Shown here in pieces: positions 55,544 to 64,000 of a stretch of DNA of 64,000 nucleotides (position 1 is the stretch's first letter; each line of letters opens with the position of its first letter). Below the pieces are notes generated by a model that was given only the letters and a program-made list of their open reading frames with translations, was not told where the DNA came from and searched no databases. Origin of the DNA: a virus; the IMG/VR virus record IMGVR_UViG_3300043449_002191, positions 62,001 to 126,000 of that record, one strand, 5' to 3'. A program made the translations under genes and the position numbers.

Positions 55544-57419
55544 CTTAGATCCAAATTTAACAAAAGTATTTAATACTAAGTTTGAAACAAAAGATCAAAT
55601 GAAGGATTGGGTATTTTTATTTTTAGGTCTAGACTTGCCAGATTCATATATTGACCCAGATAGCAACTCAAGTCCTATTGAGTGGATGTTTGACGTTTAT
55701 AATATGTACAAAACTAATACTGCAGACCAAAGTCCATCTGTGATTACGGTAAGCTCAAGGGAAAGCTATAAAACTCTTACAGAAGCTATTCTTGCCGTTA
55801 TACTCATGGGGCACTTTAATGCTACAATATGTCACATGGCTGCAATTGTTCCACAAGCCACAGCAGCTCAAAAGTATATTACTAATTTTTTAGCAAAAGT
55901 AACACCATACATGGAATACTTTGGGCGATCAATTAATTCCCAAAACGCAAAAGAAGTTTCTATTAAAAACCCAGATGGATCATCTACCTGGATGAAGATC
56001 GTCGTATGTACAATTGCCGGAGCTAATTCTAGCCACAGTAATGTCCTTTGCGTAGACGAGGTTGATACTATTAGATCGCAAGAGGGTATACGAGCTTATA
56101 AAGAAGCGGAATTTATCCCTGGAGTTTTTAATGGGCAAAATCCAATTACAATAAAAACCTCTACTATGAAGTTTCCAGGAGGACTTTTTTCAAAAGAAAT
56201 GGAAAAAGCTTCTAAAGAAAACTGGAAAACATTTAAGTGGAATATTTTAGATATAACTGAATATTGCCCATCAGAACGAGCTAGACCAGATCTACCTAAA
56301 AAGATCATGTACACTAGAGACAAAAAGCTACCTCTTAAAGCTATTGGTGAAAAAGAATATGAAAGTTTAACCGATAAAGAAAAAGAAGAATATATAAAGC
56401 AAGACGCAATGGGTGGGTGTGCAGGATGCCCTCTTCTCCCCGTTTGTAAAGGTAGATTACACCAAAGAAGGCCATCGGATAAAGGTGGGTTATGGAAACC
56501 GATTTCTTTTACTATATCGCAATTTAAAAAAACAGACCCAGACTTAGGCGAAGCCCAGCTAATGTGTTGGAAGCCGTCTTCTCAAGGTATGGTTTATGGT
56601 AGATTTCTAGAAAGAGCTGACGGTAAAGGAAACACATATACACTAAAACAGGCATGGGAAGTTTTTACTGGGGACGAAGCTCCAGAAAATGTAAATATTA
56701 CAATGCTGACCCAGCTCATGAAAGAAAAGGGAATCTCTTTTTACGCAGGGGTTGACTGGGGATTTAGACATTATTTTGCTATTACTATCTCAGCATTAAT
56801 GCCAAACAAAGAATGGTGGATCATTGACTCTTATGCTGTTTCTGGGCTAGAGTTTGAGCAAATGATGGACCTTGCTATGCAGGTTAGGGATATCTATAAA
56901 CCTAAAATGTGGTTTGCGGATACCGCCCAACCCATGTTTATCAAAGCTTTTAAGAAAAACAAAATGCCTTGCAAAAACTTCAAAAAAGATGTTATGGGGG
57001 GTATCTCTGCCGTTCGTGGCCAGATCGTTGATGCAAAAGATACCAGAAGGCTTAAAGTTATCATACATGACAGAAACGAAAGCGTCTTGATAGGGTTCAG
57101 AGAGCATACTTTTATGCTGGACTCCTTGGGGAATATAACTCAAGAGCCTGATGATTCGGAAGTTGCAGATACAATGGATACCTTAAGATATCAAGCTCAG
57201 AACTTATTTGCACCAAAAAACAAGCCAACAGTTACAGAAAATATAGAAAAATCAACTATTTATATGGATAATCCATATGGAGATAGGCCAGAATTCCAAA
57301 CTCCTCAGCACAGTTGGAACGAAATCAAGAAAAAAGCAATGATTTCAACAGCTAAGGAAGAAATAACAGGGGACACAAAAGGAAGTGACGGCATAATCTG
57401 GACCTTTGACGATGAATAA
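55530..57419 (+). CDS. terL: terminase large subunit
   Basis: 629 residues. The ATPase has a non-canonical P-loop, SSRESYKT (about 75-82), and Walker B VLCVDEVDTI. The RNase H-like nuclease has FYAGVDWGF, WFADTAQP and EVADTMDTLR supplying three aspartates. A cysteine set (EYCPSE near 245, then GGCAGCPLLPVCKG near 295-308) in the linker suggests a metal or Fe-S site, which is unusual. The motor translocates DNA into the procapsid. Confidence 0.92.
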   Translation: MKTVNLDPNLTKVFNTKFETKDQMKDWVFLFLGLDLPDSYIDPDSNSSPIEWMFDVYNMYKTNTADQSPSVITVSSRESYKTLTEAILAVILMGHFNATICHMAAIVPQATAAQKYITNFLAKVTPYMEYFGRSINSQNAKEVSIKNPDGSSTWMKIVVCTIAGANSSHSNVLCVDEVDTIRSQEGIRAYKEAEFIPGVFNGQNPITIKTSTMKFPGGLFSKEMEKASKENWKTFKWNILDITEYCPSERARPDLPKKIMYTRDKKLPLKAIGEKEYESLTDKEKEEYIKQDAMGGCAGCPLLPVCKGRLHQRRPSDKGGLWKPISFTISQFKKTDPDLGEAQLMCWKPSSQGMVYGRFLERADGKGNTYTLKQAWEVFTGDEAPENVNITMLTQLMKEKGISFYAGVDWGFRHYFAITISALMPNKEWWIIDSYAVSGLEFEQMMDLAMQVRDIYKPKMWFADTAQPMFIKAFKKNKMPCKNFKKDVMGGISAVRGQIVDAKDTRRLKVIIHDRNESVLIGFREHTFMLDSLGNITQEPDDSEVADTMDTLRYQAQNLFAPKNKPTVTENIEKSTIYMDNPYGDRPEFQTPQHSWNEIKKKAMISTAKEEITGDTKGSDGIIWTFDDE

Positions 57420-57428
57420 AGCTAATAG

Positions 57429-57440
57429 CCTAATCTTATA
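57429..57440 (+). promoter_or_regulatory. candidate late promoter motif, copy 5
   Basis: CCTAATCTTATA ten bases after the terminase stop. Part of a small inverted repeat (TAATCTT/AAGATTA). A TATAAT box also lies 22 bases further on. Confidence 0.55.
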
Positions 57441-57461
57441 GAAAGATTAATAGTTTTGTGG

Positions 57462-57467
57462 TATAAT
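57462..57467 (+). promoter_or_regulatory. TATAAT box before 57485-58462
   Basis: GTGGTATAATACTTTTGAGG, then the ATG. The presence of both motif types here suggests use at more than one stage. Confidence 0.5.
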
Positions 57468-57484
57468 ACTTTTGAGGAAAAGTC

Positions 57485-58462
57485 ATGAATAATCATATTT
57501 TAAACATTATCAATCAATTTATGTGCTACAGTGACCCATCCGTTACTGATAATCCTCACCAAAGAGCTTTTGATCACCGTAGAGCAATCAATACATTGTC
57601 TGTAAAAAATCCATACTCTAGCTCTAAAGTATTGGCACCAGGGCAATCCTTTAAGTTAATTGATAGCACAACAGAGCATGGCTTCCAAGCTGGAAGCACT
57701 ATACTTACCTTAGACCTTATTTCTGCGGAAGAATCTTTGTACCGATTGTCAGTTAGCGGTCCTGCAGATTTAAAAACGGCACGTTCTGTATCCTCAATTA
57801 CTTCATGTGCAGTTACAGTAAACAATAACGCTGTAGTAGAGTTTAATTTTTCTGGAGCCACACTTACAGGAGTCCAAGCTGGAGATCTTCTTAGAATCAA
57901 GGGTGCCGTATTACACGACTCTGGAGTCTGCGCTTTTAATCCGCTTAATTCAGGTTTTTGGAAAATTTTGGCTGTTTCTGGAACAAAAGTAAGCTGCGTT
58001 AGGCCAGCAGGTGATGTGGATCAAGCTATTGCAGAAAATATAGCAGATGCATCAAGTGATGTTGAATTTTTTGCAGATGACGGAGTTCAAAAAGGAAATA
58101 AAATATCGATCAGCGGTACTTTAAGCGTAGTCTCTCAAAGAGTTTATGAAATTAAAGATGTTACTCCAAGCTATATTGATTTTGTATCTACTCAACCGCT
58201 ACCATTGGAATCTGACCTTGCTTATGAAGCAGATTCTATTGTTATCTATAGCATGGTAAAAAAGTTCTTCTATATCGAATGTGATCAAGAGTGTGTAATC
58301 AGATTTAATGGAGATACTGGAGATTCTAACAAATTATCTCCAATCGCTGCAGGAAATAGCCAATTGCCAGCATTTATGTCTAAAGTTGGCGATAGCTATA
58401 TATGTGAGATTGTAAATAAGTCAATCAACTCCTGCAATATTAAATTCTTTACTTGTGAGTAA
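57485..58462 (+). CDS. putative virion structural protein, 325 aa
   Basis: Beta-rich protein starting MNNHILNIINQFMCYSDPSV. Sits between terminase and portal genes. Several Ig-like or jelly-roll stretches (VEFNFSGATLTGVQAGDLLR, FFYIECDQECVIRFNG). No signature of a major capsid protein, and the major capsid gene is not obvious in the window. Could be a neck, decoration or head-tail protein. Confidence 0.6.
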   Translation: MNNHILNIINQFMCYSDPSVTDNPHQRAFDHRRAINTLSVKNPYSSSKVLAPGQSFKLIDSTTEHGFQAGSTILTLDLISAEESLYRLSVSGPADLKTARSVSSITSCAVTVNNNAVVEFNFSGATLTGVQAGDLLRIKGAVLHDSGVCAFNPLNSGFWKILAVSGTKVSCVRPAGDVDQAIAENIADASSDVEFFADDGVQKGNKISISGTLSVVSQRVYEIKDVTPSYIDFVSTQPLPLESDLAYEADSIVIYSMVKKFFYIECDQECVIRFNGDTGDSNKLSPIAAGNSQLPAFMSKVGDSYICEIVNKSINSCNIKFFTCE

Positions 58463-58466
58463 TTAA

Positions 58467-60551
58467 ATGGCTAAAGATAACGAAAAGAAACAGCCGATTT
58501 TAGCATTAGATCCAGTCTCATATAATATGCTCAAAAAACAAGAGCAAGATGAGATTGAATCTGCTAGTGCAAAAACAGAAAAAACTGAAGCTCAAGAAAA
58601 GTCAGTTCTCGGCATGATTCTAAAGTCACTTCAAAGTCAAGCTGCCCAACAAGTCGATAGGATGGCCTTTGAGGTTGATCCATTAAATCATAATACTAAT
58701 ACAGCAAACTTTTATAAAGTAAAAACTAATCTTACCCCAGATCACGTCATTAAAAAGCTTATTGGTCCAAGTGGGGATGAATTAGTTTCACAAATTCTAC
58801 AAGCAAGAGCAAACCACATCTCCGCTTTTGGTAGACCTAGAACGGATAGATTTTCTACAGGCTTTGATTTTGTCGATATGGATAAAAATGCCATTAGGAC
58901 AGAAGAAGAGCAAAAAGCTTTACAGGAAAGAGTAGAAAAAGCCAGAGCATTTCTTTGGAAATGCGGCTTAGAAAAACTTGATACTGAAGCTGATCAGCCT
59001 AATTTAAGTCAAATACTCAAACAAGTTGTCAGAGATGGTATTGCTTACGGAAGGCTCGCAGTAGAACATTTATACGGAGCAGACCCTAAAACTGGTAAAA
59101 AAGTTTATTACGGCTTTAGACCTGTTGACGCCGGAACTGTCTATAAGATTTTACCTAAACGTGAACAAGACCAGACTTTAAGGGCTCAAGCCGTATCTAT
59201 TTTAGCTGGTCTTAAAAACGAAAAAATCAGCGTAGAAAAATACAAAAAAGACGAATACAGATACGTTCAAGTTATTGACGGTAAACCTGTCCAAGCATTT
59301 GCAGAAGAAGAACTTTCGCTATACAATCTTTATCCTGTCACAAACGTAGAATACAATGGCTATCCGCTAACTCCAATTGACCAAGCTTTAAATGCAATCA
59401 TGACTCACATCAATATTGCAATGCACAATAAGCTGTACTTCCAAAACGGAAGAGCAGCCAAAGGGATGCTTATTTTTAAATCTGACAGTATAGATGAGTC
59501 AACTGTACAGAAGATTAGACTTCAATTCCATCAGTCAATTAACTCAGTTCAGAATTCCTGGAGAATGCCAGTATTTGCAGTTGGTGCAGAAGATGACGTA
59601 CAATTTTCTTCAATAGATACTCAAGGTCGTGACGCAGAGTTTCAATATTTAATGGATAACAATGCCAGGGTAATCCTTTCGTCTTTCCAAATGTCCCCAG
59701 AAGAATTACCTGGGTATGCTCACCTTGCAAGAGGTACTAACACACAGGCTCTTTCAGAATCTGATAATGAATGGAAGCTTACTGCAGCCCGTGATGTAGG
59801 TTTACGTCCACTAGTTCTTGATATTCAAGATTTCTTAAATAATCATATTTTACCTAAAATTGATGCAGAGTTAGCTAAAACCCACCAAATTGTTTTGGCT
59901 GGATTAGAAAAAGATAGTCCAGAAAAAGAAGCTACTAGATTGCAGCAAGATATGCCTATTCATATGACCTACAATGAGGTCTTGGAATACGTAGAAAAGA
60001 ATTTGTTAGACAAGTCAGTTGGTGGAGACTTCCCATTAAACCCACAGTACCAAGCTATTATCAGTCAATATCTTACAGTAGGTCAAATATTAGAAAGCTT
60101 TTTTGGCGTTAAAGACGCATCTAAAGACCCACGTTATCAGTACGTAAGAGACCCTTTCTGGTTCCAAAACCAGCAAATTTTATTACAAAAAGCTCAAGTT
60201 GCTATGCAGCAACAAATGATGGTTGAGCAACAAATGCAACAACAAATGATGGCACAACAACAAGCTGCTATGGGCCAAGATCCTAATGCTCCACAAGAAG
60301 GCCAAGATCAATCTTTACCACCACAACAAGGTTCAAATCCACAAGATAATATGCAGAAAAATTCTGAATGGGCTATAGCAAATTATCAAGTAATGGAAAA
60401 GGCTATTAAAAACAACCACAATTCCATTTCAAAAATGCTCCTAAATAGACATTCGCAAATGGTAGATAAGCATTTATCTAAATGGTCCGAAGACTCCAAA
60501 AAAGCCCTAAAAGAGCTAGAAAAGGTCTTAAAAGATAAGAAAGAGGACTAA
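58467..60551 (+). CDS. portal protein
   Basis: 694 residues, long for a portal. The middle has typical portal features: FSTGFDFVDMDK, VVRDGIAYGRLAVEHL, YNLYPVTNVEYNGYPLTPID, and LARGTNTQALSESDNEWKL. It is followed by a Gln/Met-rich tract near residue 580 (QQQMMVEQQMQQQMMAQQQ) and a C-terminal coiled coil. Located directly after the structural gene and before head morphogenesis, as expected for the dodecameric DNA gate. Confidence 0.82.
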   Translation: MAKDNEKKQPILALDPVSYNMLKKQEQDEIESASAKTEKTEAQEKSVLGMILKSLQSQAAQQVDRMAFEVDPLNHNTNTANFYKVKTNLTPDHVIKKLIGPSGDELVSQILQARANHISAFGRPRTDRFSTGFDFVDMDKNAIRTEEEQKALQERVEKARAFLWKCGLEKLDTEADQPNLSQILKQVVRDGIAYGRLAVEHLYGADPKTGKKVYYGFRPVDAGTVYKILPKREQDQTLRAQAVSILAGLKNEKISVEKYKKDEYRYVQVIDGKPVQAFAEEELSLYNLYPVTNVEYNGYPLTPIDQALNAIMTHINIAMHNKLYFQNGRAAKGMLIFKSDSIDESTVQKIRLQFHQSINSVQNSWRMPVFAVGAEDDVQFSSIDTQGRDAEFQYLMDNNARVILSSFQMSPEELPGYAHLARGTNTQALSESDNEWKLTAARDVGLRPLVLDIQDFLNNHILPKIDAELAKTHQIVLAGLEKDSPEKEATRLQQDMPIHMTYNEVLEYVEKNLLDKSVGGDFPLNPQYQAIISQYLTVGQILESFFGVKDASKDPRYQYVRDPFWFQNQQILLQKAQVAMQQQMMVEQQMQQQMMAQQQAAMGQDPNAPQEGQDQSLPPQQGSNPQDNMQKNSEWAIANYQVMEKAIKNNHNSISKMLLNRHSQMVDKHLSKWSEDSKKALKELEKVLKDKKED

Positions 60552-61439
60552 ATGCAGCTCTCTCTTTTTCAAAGACAGCTAATAATGAATAAGGTCGATG
60601 AGCTATTTGATTCAGCAAAAGCTCGTTTACAAGGACGTTTTTTCAAAGGTCCAGCAATATACTTTGAAGTAATTAATGCAACTCACCCTGAAGAAACTAT
60701 TGAAGGCATATATACCCACGCCCTTAAAACTATGTTTGGACCAACTGCCACTACTTCCTCCGAAAGATCAATAGAACACCTTTCTGAAATAGCTGGAAAT
60801 TACATTGACGCTCAAAAAATGAAAGTTAAAAATTATGTAATTGCAGATGTTTTAAACGCTAAAACCGCAAGCGAGGCATATAAAGCTGTATCTGACAATT
60901 TAGGTAAAGCCCAGAAGTACATGGAAATGCTTGTTGCTAATGAAACCAAGCTGATACAGTCTTACGCCTCAAAAGAAGGTGTTTCTCGCATTGCTGCAGA
61001 TATGAAAGACGATAACCCTACTATAGTCTGGTTTGGGCCAGTAGATAATAAAACTTGTAAGCATTGCAAAGAAATGTATCATGACGATGCTATGCCACTT
61101 AAACCAAAACCTTGGAAAATGTCACAATTAAGGGACGGATACTTTAAACCAAAAGAATGGGACAGAGCTTCTGTTTTCCATAATGCTCACCCTAGATGCA
61201 GACACGCTATGAGTTATGTACCTAAAAATATGGGGTTTAATGATAGAGGGCAGATTGAGTTTAAGCATTTTGGATACGACTATTACCAGGATTATTATTC
61301 TACACAAAAAAGTCAACCAGAATATGGCGAACCATTAAAAAAAGAGCTAGACCTTAGTCAATTCTTTATGGATTATGACGAATATATTGAATATCAGATT
61401 CAGCATGAAAAGGCTCATCACAAAAACTCCAAACCCTAA
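60552..61439 (+). CDS. head morphogenesis protein (Mu gpF/SPP1 gp7-like)
   Basis: 295 residues. The diagnostic C-terminal signature is VDNKTCKHCKEMYHDDA followed by FHNAHPRCRHAMSYVP, a Cys/His zinc-type motif of the minor head family. The N-terminal half is helical. It starts at the base after the portal stop. Involved in capsid assembly or portal binding. Confidence 0.85.
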   Translation: MQLSLFQRQLIMNKVDELFDSAKARLQGRFFKGPAIYFEVINATHPEETIEGIYTHALKTMFGPTATTSSERSIEHLSEIAGNYIDAQKMKVKNYVIADVLNAKTASEAYKAVSDNLGKAQKYMEMLVANETKLIQSYASKEGVSRIAADMKDDNPTIVWFGPVDNKTCKHCKEMYHDDAMPLKPKPWKMSQLRDGYFKPKEWDRASVFHNAHPRCRHAMSYVPKNMGFNDRGQIEFKHFGYDYYQDYYSTQKSQPEYGEPLKKELDLSQFFMDYDEYIEYQIQHEKAHHKNSKP

Positions 61440-61446
61440 TCTTATT
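61435..61446 (+). promoter_or_regulatory. candidate late promoter motif, copy 6
   Basis: CCTAATCTTATT, overlapping the stop codon of the upstream gene and 20 bases before the protease-kinase ATG. Confidence 0.55.
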
Positions 61447-61466
61447 AAAGGTATGGAGATCAAATA

Positions 61467-63173
61467 ATGTCACTGAAAATCGATGGTATTGCCGCATCAT
61501 CTGCTTTAGATAGTTCTGGTGAAATACTGGAAATAGAAGGCTTAGATATCTCCGATTTTATCGAAGGTCGTGGTGTACTTAACTGGGAGCATGATAATAA
61601 GCATGAAAATACAGTTGGTGCCATAGTCTATGCTAAAAAGATTTTACAAAAATCTGACTGCGAAAATGATCGTCAACGTAGGTATTGGGACTCAGTAAAA
61701 AAGCCTTTTGTGTATATAATCGGCGAACTTTTTGATGACGAAGATCATCCAGGCGCAATTGCTATTGCAGCTATGATCAGATATTATTCTAAAAAATCAG
61801 AAAAAATGCTAGTTGGCTTTTCAATTGAAGGTTCTACTCTAGAACGTGATGGCAATATGCTTAAACAGGCTATTGCTAGGCGCTGCGCTATTACCATTAA
61901 ACCTGCCAATAAAACTGCTATTGCCGACATCTATGAAGATGAAAAAGTCAAAAAGCTTATGAATGACATGGAAAAATCCCAATCAGACGTACAGCTATTT
62001 GAAGTAGACTCTTTTACATTAGAAGATAAAGAAGTTCCATATTCCCCATACATGGAAATCCATAAGGCTATTGAAGATCTAAACAAAACATTGACTGCAG
62101 GCATGGGTAATGTAGCTCCAAGCCAGTTAGTAGGTGGAGCAGCTTTAGTTCGTGAGCAATTAAGCGGAACTCAAAAAAATAAGGTAAAAGCCGCCCTAAG
62201 AGACTGGGATAAAAGAACGCCCTTAAAACAAGTAATTAAAAATGTATTGCCAGAAATTGGCGATAAATATGTAGAACATTTTACTGATTTAGCCGAAGAC
62301 TTGATGCTTAAAAAATCTATGCAAAATCCAGCAGTTAGATTATCATCTAAGCATGGGCATACTCCTCTCCATCCAGAGCAAAACGAATTAATTGAAGGTC
62401 TTCAAGTTACACAAGACTTAGATAAAATGCCAGTATTTAAACCAAAACACGACCTTTACGGTTCCGCTATATATAAAGGTAAAAACGACAAAGGTCAAAC
62501 AGTTTTAATTAAAAGCCCAGAAAAAGATAAACCAGAAGACTTACACAACTTTGCTCAAAAAGCTTCTATGTACCATGGAATAGCAAAAAGCGTTTTTGGT
62601 CTTGGCGACAATGTGCCTGAAACAGCAGCATTTAAACATGAAAGCTTAAAAAACTCAAATAAACATCATGGAGATTGGTTCCAAGCTATTGAGCATAAAA
62701 AGGACACTAAGACTCCATTGGAAGACCAAAAAGGGTATAACGCCGTTATTGCTACACCTGAAGGTCAAGATAAGCTTTCAAAGCTATTGATAATGGACCA
62801 TATTTTAGGTGGTAGAGATAGACACGCCGGAAATATTTTATTTGATAAAAAAGGCGAGCTGCACCTTATCGATAATGATAGATCTTTTGATCATTACGAC
62901 TCAGACTTTTTACCTTCAGAAACACACGAAGAAATAATGCCTGAAAATGGATTTTTAATTTCCGATGATACCGCAAATTGGATTAAAAAAGTTGACCCAA
63001 AAATTTTACTTAAGACTATGCTAGACCATGGTATACACCATGATACCGCAAAAAAATCCATTTTGAAGCTAAAAGCTTATCAAAAAATGGCAAAAAAGGG
63101 ATATAATATTAAAGATTTAATAGATAAAGCTCATATGTCTGTGAGTGCTGCACCCAAGGAAAAGGTTAAGTAA
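61467..63173 (+). CDS. prohead protease fused to a kinase-like domain
   Basis: 568 residues. Residues 1-155 match the phage prohead protease fold: GIAASSALDSSGEI, His42 in NWEHDN, VYIIGELFDDEDH, and Ser119 in LVGFSIEGST, then the AIARRCAITIKPANKTA end. Residues 330-540 have PI3/4-kinase or HipA-like features: TVLIKSP (Lys349), FAQKASMYHGIAKSVFGLGD, GGRDRHAGNILFD (Asp451, His453, Asn456) and LHLIDNDRSF (Asp469). The Asp/Asn/Asp set looks complete, so it may be catalytically active. Function of a head-associated kinase is unknown; it could be packaged and injected. AATGGAGATC gives GGAG upstream of the ATG. Confidence 0.78.
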   Translation: MSLKIDGIAASSALDSSGEILEIEGLDISDFIEGRGVLNWEHDNKHENTVGAIVYAKKILQKSDCENDRQRRYWDSVKKPFVYIIGELFDDEDHPGAIAIAAMIRYYSKKSEKMLVGFSIEGSTLERDGNMLKQAIARRCAITIKPANKTAIADIYEDEKVKKLMNDMEKSQSDVQLFEVDSFTLEDKEVPYSPYMEIHKAIEDLNKTLTAGMGNVAPSQLVGGAALVREQLSGTQKNKVKAALRDWDKRTPLKQVIKNVLPEIGDKYVEHFTDLAEDLMLKKSMQNPAVRLSSKHGHTPLHPEQNELIEGLQVTQDLDKMPVFKPKHDLYGSAIYKGKNDKGQTVLIKSPEKDKPEDLHNFAQKASMYHGIAKSVFGLGDNVPETAAFKHESLKNSNKHHGDWFQAIEHKKDTKTPLEDQKGYNAVIATPEGQDKLSKLLIMDHILGGRDRHAGNILFDKKGELHLIDNDRSFDHYDSDFLPSETHEEIMPENGFLISDDTANWIKKVDPKILLKTMLDHGIHHDTAKKSILKLKAYQKMAKKGYNIKDLIDKAHMSVSAAPKEKVK

Positions 63174-63778
63174 TGAAAGTCTATGTCATTAAAAGCGTAA
63201 ACTCAGACATCCCCTTGGCTGAAATCAGAACTGATGGCAGATCTGTTGATTTTATTGTAGATAATACTGAAGGCCAACTTCCATCAAAAGTGGGCAATAG
63301 CCTAGAAGCGCTTAAAAAATACCTAAAGTCTTCTAGTATCTACTTAGAAGAACCAACTCAGCCTACAGCACATTTAATCAGATACGTTCTATCAAACGGA
63401 GATGTTGCTGAAATCACTACTGACGGTAAAACCTGCCTTTTAAATGGTAACCTGCTAACTGAGCAAGAAAAATATGCTCTATTTGATGCTATTAAAAGAA
63501 AAGAAATTCAAGTATCTAGAAAATCTGATGATATACAACCAGTTTTACCTAAAGCGCAAAAGCCTTTAGAGGAAATTAAGCCAAAACAACTGCACCCTAC
63601 TATTCAATCTCAAATGAAAGAATACTTTGAAGAAAAAAGAAAGCAATTGGAAAAATCAACACCAGATATGGATCATGAGATTGAAGATTCTGTGGCTAAG
63701 ATGGCCGGAGACAGACAAGAAGTAGGCTTTGTAAGGGACCTTTTGTATTGGTTAAAGCACGGAGGCAATCGTGAATAA
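63173..63778 (+). CDS. hypothetical head-region protein, 201 aa
   Basis: Starts MKVYVIKSVNSDIPLAEIRT. Two similar beta units (LAEIRTDGRSVDFIVDNTEG and DVAEITTDGKTCLLNGNLLT), then a charged linker and helix. Overlaps the protease-kinase stop by one base. Possibly a scaffold or injected protein; unrecognised. Confidence 0.65.
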   Translation: MKVYVIKSVNSDIPLAEIRTDGRSVDFIVDNTEGQLPSKVGNSLEALKKYLKSSSIYLEEPTQPTAHLIRYVLSNGDVAEITTDGKTCLLNGNLLTEQEKYALFDAIKRKEIQVSRKSDDIQPVLPKAQKPLEEIKPKQLHPTIQSQMKEYFEEKRKQLEKSTPDMDHEIEDSVAKMAGDRQEVGFVRDLLYWLKHGGNRE

Positions 63779-64000
63779 GACTTTTTTTGACGAAAACACC
63801 TCTCCACAAGAGCTTGAATCTACAATAAATCAATATATTGATACACCAAAAGATAGTCACCCAGAAGACTTATCAGAAAAGGTATATGAAGCTGCCGCAC
63901 ATCCTCAAATGCCAGCAGCGCATTTATCTAAACTTTACCTTCATAACATGGCAAAACCAGAAAATACTCCAGAAAATATAGGCAGCCATGAAAGTATAGA
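63771..64000 (+). CDS. hypothetical protein, 3' end outside window
   Basis: GTG start with GGAGG seven bases upstream; it overlaps the upstream stop by eight bases. Open for 76 codons to the window edge: MNKTFFDENTSPQELESTIN. Helical with repeated His/Pro segments (AAHPQMPAAHLSKLYLHNM). Not recognised. Confidence 0.6.
   Translation, partial: MNKTFFDENTSPQELESTINQYIDTPKDSHPEDLSEKVYEAAAHPQMPAAHLSKLYLHNMAKPENTPENIGSHESI

Noticed and set aside
1-64000. Integrase, transposase, insertion sequence or attachment sites
   Set aside because: No recombinase or transposase motif and no terminal inverted repeats were seen; nothing points to a prophage in this window.

Overview
The window is part of the genome of a large, AT-rich, tailed double-stranded DNA phage. 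Terminase, portal, head-morphogenesis and tail-fibre genes sit beside a phage-type replisome: replicative helicase, primase, RecA/UvsX-like recombinase, gp32-like single-strand binding protein, gp46/gp47-like nuclease and UvsW-like helicase. There are also a DNA polymerase III alpha subunit, class I ribonucleotide reductase, DHFR, dNMP kinase and a GroEL-type chaperonin. Secretion signals, lipoboxes and one beta-barrel-like secreted protein point to a Gram-negative host. Delta-60/NHL propeller repeats in a tail fibre recall Bdellovibrio-type bacteria, but this is weak host evidence. No tRNA, integrase, CRISPR array or rRNA was seen.

Layout. 1-10466, minus strand: a dense run of small accessory genes, mostly overlapping by 4-20 bases. 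It includes a repeated family of mini-proteins (KRSE at the N-terminus, WEPE(DE) at the C-terminus), duplicated zinc-ribbon genes, an Ala/Tyr-repeat protein, lipoproteins, DHFR, a histidine phosphatase and a class II aldolase-like enzyme. One plus-strand secreted-protein gene (8356-8868) with its own promoter and terminator interrupts it. Two GC-rich, hairpin-rich stretches (6691-6798 and 10045-10233) stand out against the AT-rich background. 10660-19884, plus strand: tail fibres and adhesins, then a secreted mini-subtilisin. 19881-21291, minus: a hypothetical gene and methionine aminopeptidase. 21371-22038, plus: an M15 endolysin-like peptidase and a small gene. 22035-50553, minus: nucleotide metabolism, replication and recombination, a membrane-anchored ClpP/SppA-like protease, ribonucleotide reductase, the SMC-like nuclease subunit, a PLP aminotransferase and the chaperonin. 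50773-64000, plus: UvsW-like helicase, sigma-like factor, GroES-like protein, gp47-like nuclease, then terminase, portal, head morphogenesis and a prohead protease fused to a kinase-like domain.

Regulation. Two intergenic motifs recur. The first is a TATAAT box, often written GGTATAAT, without a clear -35, before many operons on both strands. In three genes it lies exactly six bases before the ATG, which predicts leaderless mRNAs. The second is CCTAATCTTAT(A/T), found six times, always outside or at the edge of genes, mostly before plus-strand structural or lysis genes. It is a candidate late promoter. The sigma-like protein at 52257-53249 has region 2 but stops as region 4 begins, which would suit promoters with no -35 element, as with T4 gp55.

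Many short genes (27-53 codons) fit between larger ones with good ribosome binding sites and ATGA/TAATG overlaps; they are listed below. Several starts are moved inward from the longest reading frame because the ribosome binding site points to the inner codon.
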